Positions 62,868 through 64,000 of a stretch of 64,000 nucleotides of DNA are shown here, piece after piece (position 1 is the stretch's first letter; the number at the start of each line of letters is the position of its first letter). The notes beneath the pieces were generated by a model. That model searched no databases, was not told the DNA's origin, and saw only the letters and a list, made by a program, of their open reading frames with translations. The position numbers and the translations under genes were made by a program. This DNA comes from an uncultured Roseobacter sp. (GTDB taxonomy: Bacteria; Pseudomonadota; Alphaproteobacteria; Rhodobacterales; Rhodobacteraceae), in NCBI RefSeq assembly GCF_947496515.1, contig NZ_CANMDB010000002.1, positions 62,001-126,000 on the forward strand, given 5' to 3'.

Positions 62868-64000
62868 TCAGGCGACAAAGCTGTCCACGAAAAGGATATT
62901 GCTCTCCACGATCAGATCATTGGCGTCAACACCTCGCAGGGCGGCCACCTCATCGCCATCCACGCGCAGCATCACCTGACTTGCCTGCTGTTGCAGCACG
63001 AGGTTTGCCCCGGGTGCGAACCCCACCAGAAAGAGCGTGTCTTCGTCCGCATCGAAATCGCGCAGTTGATCCATGCTCGTCTCGCCGTTCTTCAGCAGGA
63101 AGCTGTCCGCCCCCGCTCCGCCCCAGATCATGTCAAAGCCGTCGCCGCCCGAAAGCGTGTCGTCGCCCTTGCCGCCGCGCAATTCGTCAAAGCCAGCGCT
63201 GCCGTAGATCACGTCGTCGCCCCAGTCTCCCAGCAGCCGGTCGTCGCCAAGCTCCCCTTTCAGCAGATCGGCACCGGCATCGCCCCGCATGAAGTCATCG
63301 CCGCGCCCGCCCGAGAGGTTGTCATCGCCGTGACCACCTTCCAGCGTGTCGTCGTCGCGCCCCCCGTCGAGGTCATCGTCGCCCGTGCCTCCCGACAGAG
63401 TGTCGTTGCCGCGCCCGCCACTGACGGTGTCATCACCGCTGCCACCCTCGACCGTGTCATTGTCGCGCCCGCCGGTGACCGTGTCATCGCCCGCGCCTGC
63501 AATGGTCAGCCCGCCCGCGCGGCCCGTGTCGATATCATCATCACCCCCGCGCGAGAAAAGCGCCTCCCACCGGGTCTCGGCGTTGGCGGCGACGCTTTTG
63601 CCGACCTCCAGCCCGTTGAGGTTGCCGTCCTGAATATGGATGCCGCCGTAGAGCCGTGAGATACCCGCCTCTTCCGCGGCTTCCGTCAGGGTGTTCCAGC
63701 GCAGCACCACGGGCGCACCGCCGCCGAAGTCCTCGAACGCCAGTTCGCGGGCCTCGTATTCGCCAAGCAGGTCAATGCCCGGTGCGTTATCGAGATCGTA
63801 GTTGCTGAGCGAGGTCCCGTCGTAATAGACATCCGAGCCCACAAAGCTGGCAATGGTCTTCGCCGCCGCCATGGAGAATGTGGAATGGCCCGAGACGTAT
63901 TCCGGAAAGGGCGGCGTGACAAAGGTGACATTCTGGTAGGGCTGCCAGGTCTCGCCCGCGATCTCCCGCCGGCCCTTGTTGACACCGCCCCAGGCCTCGA
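62868..64000 (-). CDS. RTX-repeat protein with vanadium-haloperoxidase/PAP2-like domain, 5' truncated by window edge
   Basis: The frame is open to the right edge, so the N-terminus is missing. Visible N-terminal part: YQNVTFVTPPFPEYVSGHST followed by FSMAAAKTIA, the PEYVSGHS signature of vanadium-dependent haloperoxidase/PAP2-type enzymes with its phosphate/vanadate-binding His. A linker follows, then about 13 Gly-Asp nonapeptides (GGxGxDxxx, about 63140-63510) that bind Ca2+ and mark type I secretion. The C-terminus is a hydrophobic tail (VESNILFVDSFVA). It is probably a secreted haloperoxidase or acid phosphatase; no secretion genes are in the window. Confidence 0.85.
   Translation of the reverse strand, partial: EAWGGVNKGRREIAGETWQPYQNVTFVTPPFPEYVSGHSTFSMAAAKTIASFVGSDVYYDGTSLSNYDLDNAPGIDLLGEYEARELAFEDFGGGAPVVLRWNTLTEAAEEAGISRLYGGIHIQDGNLNGLEVGKSVAANAETRWEALFSRGGDDDIDTGRAGGLTIAGAGDDTVTGGRDNDTVEGGSGDDTVSGGRGNDTLSGGTGDDDLDGGRDDDTLEGGHGDDNLSGGRGDDFMRGDAGADLLKGELGDDRLLGDWGDDVIYGSAGFDELRGGKGDDTLSGGDGFDMIWGGAGADSFLLKNGETSMDQLRDFDADEDTLFLVGFAPGANLVLQQQASQVMLRVDGDEVAALRGVDANDLIVESNILFVDSFVA

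Noticed and set aside
63140-63510. Regular short repeats resembling a CRISPR or tandem array
   Set aside because: They are the coding repeats for RTX Gly-Asp nonapeptides in an open frame; units vary at the base level and lack spacers.

Overview
The window reads as chromosomal DNA of a high-GC alphaproteobacterium of the Rhodobacterales (Roseobacter group). This rests on gene content and order: a complete ccoNOQP-ccoGHIS cytochrome cbb3 cluster behind an FNR box, TrcR (DUF1013), COQ9, MipZ, DUF6314, DUF1223, several TRAP/AGCS transporters, and many ATGA or TGATG gene overlaps. A sequence of the PpsR/CrtJ type (TGTC-N10-GACA) just before hemF suggests, without proving, a bacteriochlorophyll-making (aerobic anoxygenic phototroph) lineage. 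No genes are visibly plasmid-borne or phage-derived.

Layout. 0-3.3 kb: partial trcR, secreted RNase T2, a quinone oxidoreductase, coq9, rpsU. 3.8-11.6 kb: cbb3 oxidase structural genes (ccoNOQP) and assembly genes (ccoGHIS), mostly translationally coupled. 12-17.5 kb: a SPOR-bearing D-Ala-D-Ala carboxypeptidase, a HAD hydrolase, clpS, rsmC-like methyltransferase, an SDR lacking its catalytic Lys, hemF. 17.6-19.9 kb: divergent hemC and hemE, then a CAU tRNA. 20-28.4 kb: TRAP transporter, orphan ABC binding protein, RidA, DinB/fumarylacetoacetase operon, mipZ.

28.5-38.7 kb is the accessory-looking part. It holds a small secreted protein coupled to a membrane chemoreceptor, a decayed IS407-group IS3 element (30868-32232) carrying three short palindromic insertions, about 1.4 kb of nearly gene-free AT-richer DNA, and a chemotaxis operon (STAS-cheY-cheA-cheW-cheR-cheY-unknown) whose distal half is clearly AT-richer than its proximal half. 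No cheB or cheD is present, yet the receptor ends in a CheR-tether-like GWDEF.

38.9-46.2 kb: a pterin-binding methyltransferase (likely part of a split cobalamin methionine synthase) with a MetF-like protein and a PF13769 protein, then ppx/gppA-rlmE, a periplasmic protein, an alanine symporter and a stress protein. 46.4-64 kb: a possible micro-ORF transcription unit, acnA, DUF1223, an isolated fliG, a tiny Cys-containing secreted protein, purB, bioY, an alpha/beta hydrolase-OsmC fusion, DUF3445 and DUF900 proteins, glnA-glnB with an NtrC-like box, NAD(P)H-hydrate repair enzyme, and the C-terminal part of an RTX/vanadium-haloperoxidase-like protein running off the right edge.

Most of the window is ordinary core genome. 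The least ordinary material is the IS copy with palindromic inserts, the mosaic chemotaxis locus with two unknown small proteins, the micro-ORF pair before acnA, and the hemF operator.
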